From Paragonimus skrjabini miyazakii (taxonomy: Eukaryota > Platyhelminthes > Trematoda > Plagiorchiida > Troglotrematidae): DNA of 64,000 nucleotides. The first letter of the stretch is position 1, and each line of letters begins with the position of its first letter. The notes beneath the pieces were generated by a model. That model searched no databases. It was not told the DNA's origin and saw nothing but the letters and a program-made list of their open reading frames with translations. Both the position numbers and the translations under genes were made by a program. The DNA is taken from the NCBI GenBank assembly GCA_014338405.1, contig JTDE01001117.1:19251-83250 (forward strand), written 5' to 3'. This document shows, piece after piece, positions 61,334-64,000 of the stretch.

Positions 61334-64000
61334 ACATCCAGGGATTGATAGATTCTGGGCGGTTGCGTGGTCGGTAACTACACTCGAAATAGTAGAATCT
61401 GACAAATTTATCGTAATATCATGAAGGTCTCTAGTGCGACAACTCAGCAAATGTCTGAGTCCGGCGTGAAAGTTTGCTTATCGGTGTGTATCACAAAACA
61501 GTAAATCATGTCTCTGTCTTACAGCTTTTCACAGTATATCAGGCAAGTCCATCAAAATCGATCTGTAGGCACTTACCAGTTGGTGGTTGTCGTTTAAGTT
61601 TCACAAGGCCATCCCAGCTTTTTTAGTTTCTCTGCCAAGAATCATTGATTTTTTCAAGTGCTTGCGTTTTCCTTGTATCAGTATATCTTGAAATAAACGA
61701 AGGATCAATGAGCCTATTTTGTGTTTCTTACTGTTACCAAGTTGTTTAATGTGTTCACATTTCACCCGCCATCATTTCTTCCAAAGCCAACCCATGCCTG
61801 AAAACTATCCACAGTTTCCTTATCCTAAAGTCATTCGTGTATAACGGTTTCAAGGATGTTTTATAGGATTAGCACTGAATAAACAAGTGGGCGAAACTAG
61901 ACTATCAGTATTTTAACGAACGTATGACATGCCACGGTCAATAGAATCGCTTCAAGTCGGTGAAAAATCGAGGGTGACTCGTCGACTTGCACAGAGTAAA
62001 GGTCAGTAAACAATTGACAACGGCAAACAAATAATACCGAGTAGTTTTTATTCGACCAGTCCACACACATAAATTCAATACTATCCGCGGATGGATAACA
62101 CTATTCGAACAGACTAATAATTATTAACCAGTCTATCTGGTTTTTGTCCGATTACGTTTATATTTCTAGGAAATAAAATGCAAACACCACCTGTTTCCTC
62201 GAATGCTCGCTCTTTTTGCAACTGCCGCATCAAGTTGGGTATAGCTTGCACTTCTATTAGGTAGACAGAAAAATATGGAAGCCGACTGTAAAAGCATGGA
62301 CGCATATTGTAAAGTTTATTTCAAGAAGCAACCCGTAAGACATGTTGCTTCCGGTTTTTCTGTGTCTATACTGTACTACAGCATGCCGATCACAAAGACA
62401 GCCGGCTGAATTTATCTTACTGTACACTGTTATTTTGGTAGTGTGGCGTCTACTCCGACCATAGAGTTGTAGATTTTGGAATCTTTGCAGAATTGCTAGT
62501 CCATCATATTTCAGTTTTCCAGTGAGGTGAAAATCTCGAATGCAAGTAGACTGAACTAACTTATTCAAGTCGCGGTGCAAAACCACACTTTAGTTTGGTG
62601 AAGCACACGGATGTTACACTGTTTTATTGAAGAATGTCGCAAGGCAGTTATGGTCATTTGGTAGATGACTTTAAGGGCTTTCTTCACGTGTGAACATACT
62701 ACATGTAATTTTGTCTACTGTTTTCTGTCGTCACTTAGATACAATTAACAACAATCAGTGCATCGCAACAAATAACAAATGTTCCATCAGTGGTTTTTCA
62801 ACCAATACAGCCAGATGGTTCAGAGTCGTCGTAAATTTTCATCTGGAACGGCACATTTTCCATTATAAACTAGGCAAAGTTTGTTAGTCAGAAAGAAACT
62901 AACTTTCTCTCCCAGCCAATAAGTATGACTTCCAACCATTTACACATTTTTATATATGTACACGTTTCCTGGTGTATACCACTGGAGTTAGTTTCCTTTT
63001 CTGTGACAATTTTCTTTTGGTGATTCCAACCGTTCAGCGATGTATAACTGTTTACTCTTTAATTGTACCCTCAACAGTTCAGGTCCCGATTAAATGTGTC
63101 TTGGATGCCAGTCAGCCGAGATATGCTAAGGTCATGTGTTACAGCAGGTCAGTGTGGGTGGTTTACACTGCCGGTCAGTATACTCACCTCAACGGTATTG
63201 TGTTAAGTCTGGTGTTTTTTTTGCTGAGCACCCATTAACAAGTGAATTCTCAACCGATCACTCACAAGTAATATACTACCTTTTTGAAATTGGTAGATTG
63301 TCCATTATATATATATATATATATATTGATCACATGGGTATAGATCATTCGTTAGAGCTTGATTTAAAAAAGCCGAAACCAAGTTAGTCGATTACGTCCG
63401 AACTTTTTAAGCTGAAGTTCATAGCAGCGACCTACACCTAAACAATAACATTCATGTCGTTTAAAGTTATCTAACTTACATCTGTCTGTGTTTTGTAACT
63501 TTTTCAGCCAGGTTTCAACCTCTCTTTTCATAGGGTGTATTGGTCGTATGTAAAGTCGAGTAAATTGAGAAATACTATAAATGGCCTAGTTCACATGTCT
63601 TTTTAATCTGTCTGTCGACAGTGTAAATCGGTCTTCAACTCCCCTCTCAAAAAATATATCACCATTTTAGATATAGTGAAACTGCACAAACTATTTCATA
63701 TACAGAAGCCCAGCTACCAACATCGAATGAACGGCGAAGAACTTACGGCATAGATTAGCGTAGTGTTTTTACAGTCACCTGAATACCTGACACTTCAAAC
63801 GTGTCACCCGGTTAAGCAAAAATAAACAGAAAGCATTTTCAGACACAAACATCTTGTAATTTTAAGTTATTTGAGCGATGCCATTCAGAATTGGAAGACT
63901 GGTTACCAGAATATAACTGGTTAAAAGGATAAGTGGAGGACTTTCCCAACAAATATCTTTGCTTTAACTTCAGCAGGCTGGGTGAGTTAATTGCTGATCT
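61334..64000. other. Gene-free DNA with an (AT)n microsatellite
   Basis: An (AT)n tract occupies about 63,306-63,327. A 109-codon minus-strand frame at 62,257-62,586 shows no domain. Nothing else was supported. Confidence 0.5.

Noticed and set aside
62257..62586. 109-codon minus-strand open frame
   Set aside because: No domain, no splice context, and length within chance for this composition.

Overview
This window is most likely from a flatworm nuclear genome, probably a trematode (fluke). The reasons are a minus-strand innexin exon (an invertebrate gap-junction family), very long gene-free stretches, moderate AT-richness, and a repeat population of hammerhead-ribozyme repeats, Penelope-like elements (PLEs) with a GIY-YIG endonuclease domain, tRNA-derived SINEs, CR1-like LINE debris and a Ty3/gypsy element. 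The organism assignment is inference. Nothing bacterial or viral is present, and there are no operons.

Layout. 1-2.1 kb holds two hammerhead-repeat pieces, a short GC-rich patch and a tRNA-derived SINE pair. About 7.0-8.8 kb holds a broken Ty3/gypsy gag-pol on the plus strand. 9.4-17.9 kb holds three minus-strand hammerhead repeats. About 19.8-20.1 kb holds a degenerate LINE reverse-transcriptase fragment. 23.7 kb holds a 100-N assembly gap that falls inside another hammerhead repeat. 26.5-26.7 kb holds a minus-strand tRNA-derived SINE. 27.8-29.4 kb holds a decayed PLE with RT pieces, thumb region and a GIY-YIG domain. 37.4-38.3 kb holds a hammerhead repeat and a possible LINE start. 41.7-45.1 kb holds two possible unidentified exons. 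47,772-48,339 is the 3'-terminal coding exon of an innexin, the only confident host coding sequence. 50.0-51.3 kb is a cluster of three hammerhead repeats next to a roughly 400-bp repeat that recurs at 61 kb. 54.4 kb holds an Arg-tRNA-like SINE. 58.5 kb holds another SINE and 59.1-59.7 kb a second PLE fragment.

The most interesting signal is the hammerhead repeat family, with ten recognisable pieces. One copy (50,061-50,105) keeps every invariant core nucleotide I can check and a perfect stem II. Stem III is tiny (3 bp, 2-nt loop), as in the dimer-acting hammerheads of retroelements. About 20 nt after the cleavage site all alignable copies have a short hairpin. Between subfamilies its stem changes by double compensatory substitutions (AGCC/GGCT, GACT/AGTC, GACG/TGTC) while the loop stays a GNRA tetraloop in the best copies. 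That is comparative evidence for a conserved RNA structure beyond the ribozyme.

The repeats and the innexin exon are not functionally linked. The PLEs are the plausible reverse-transcriptase source for the hammerhead repeats, because PLEs are known to carry hammerheads, but both PLE copies here are dead and neither is joined to a hammerhead.
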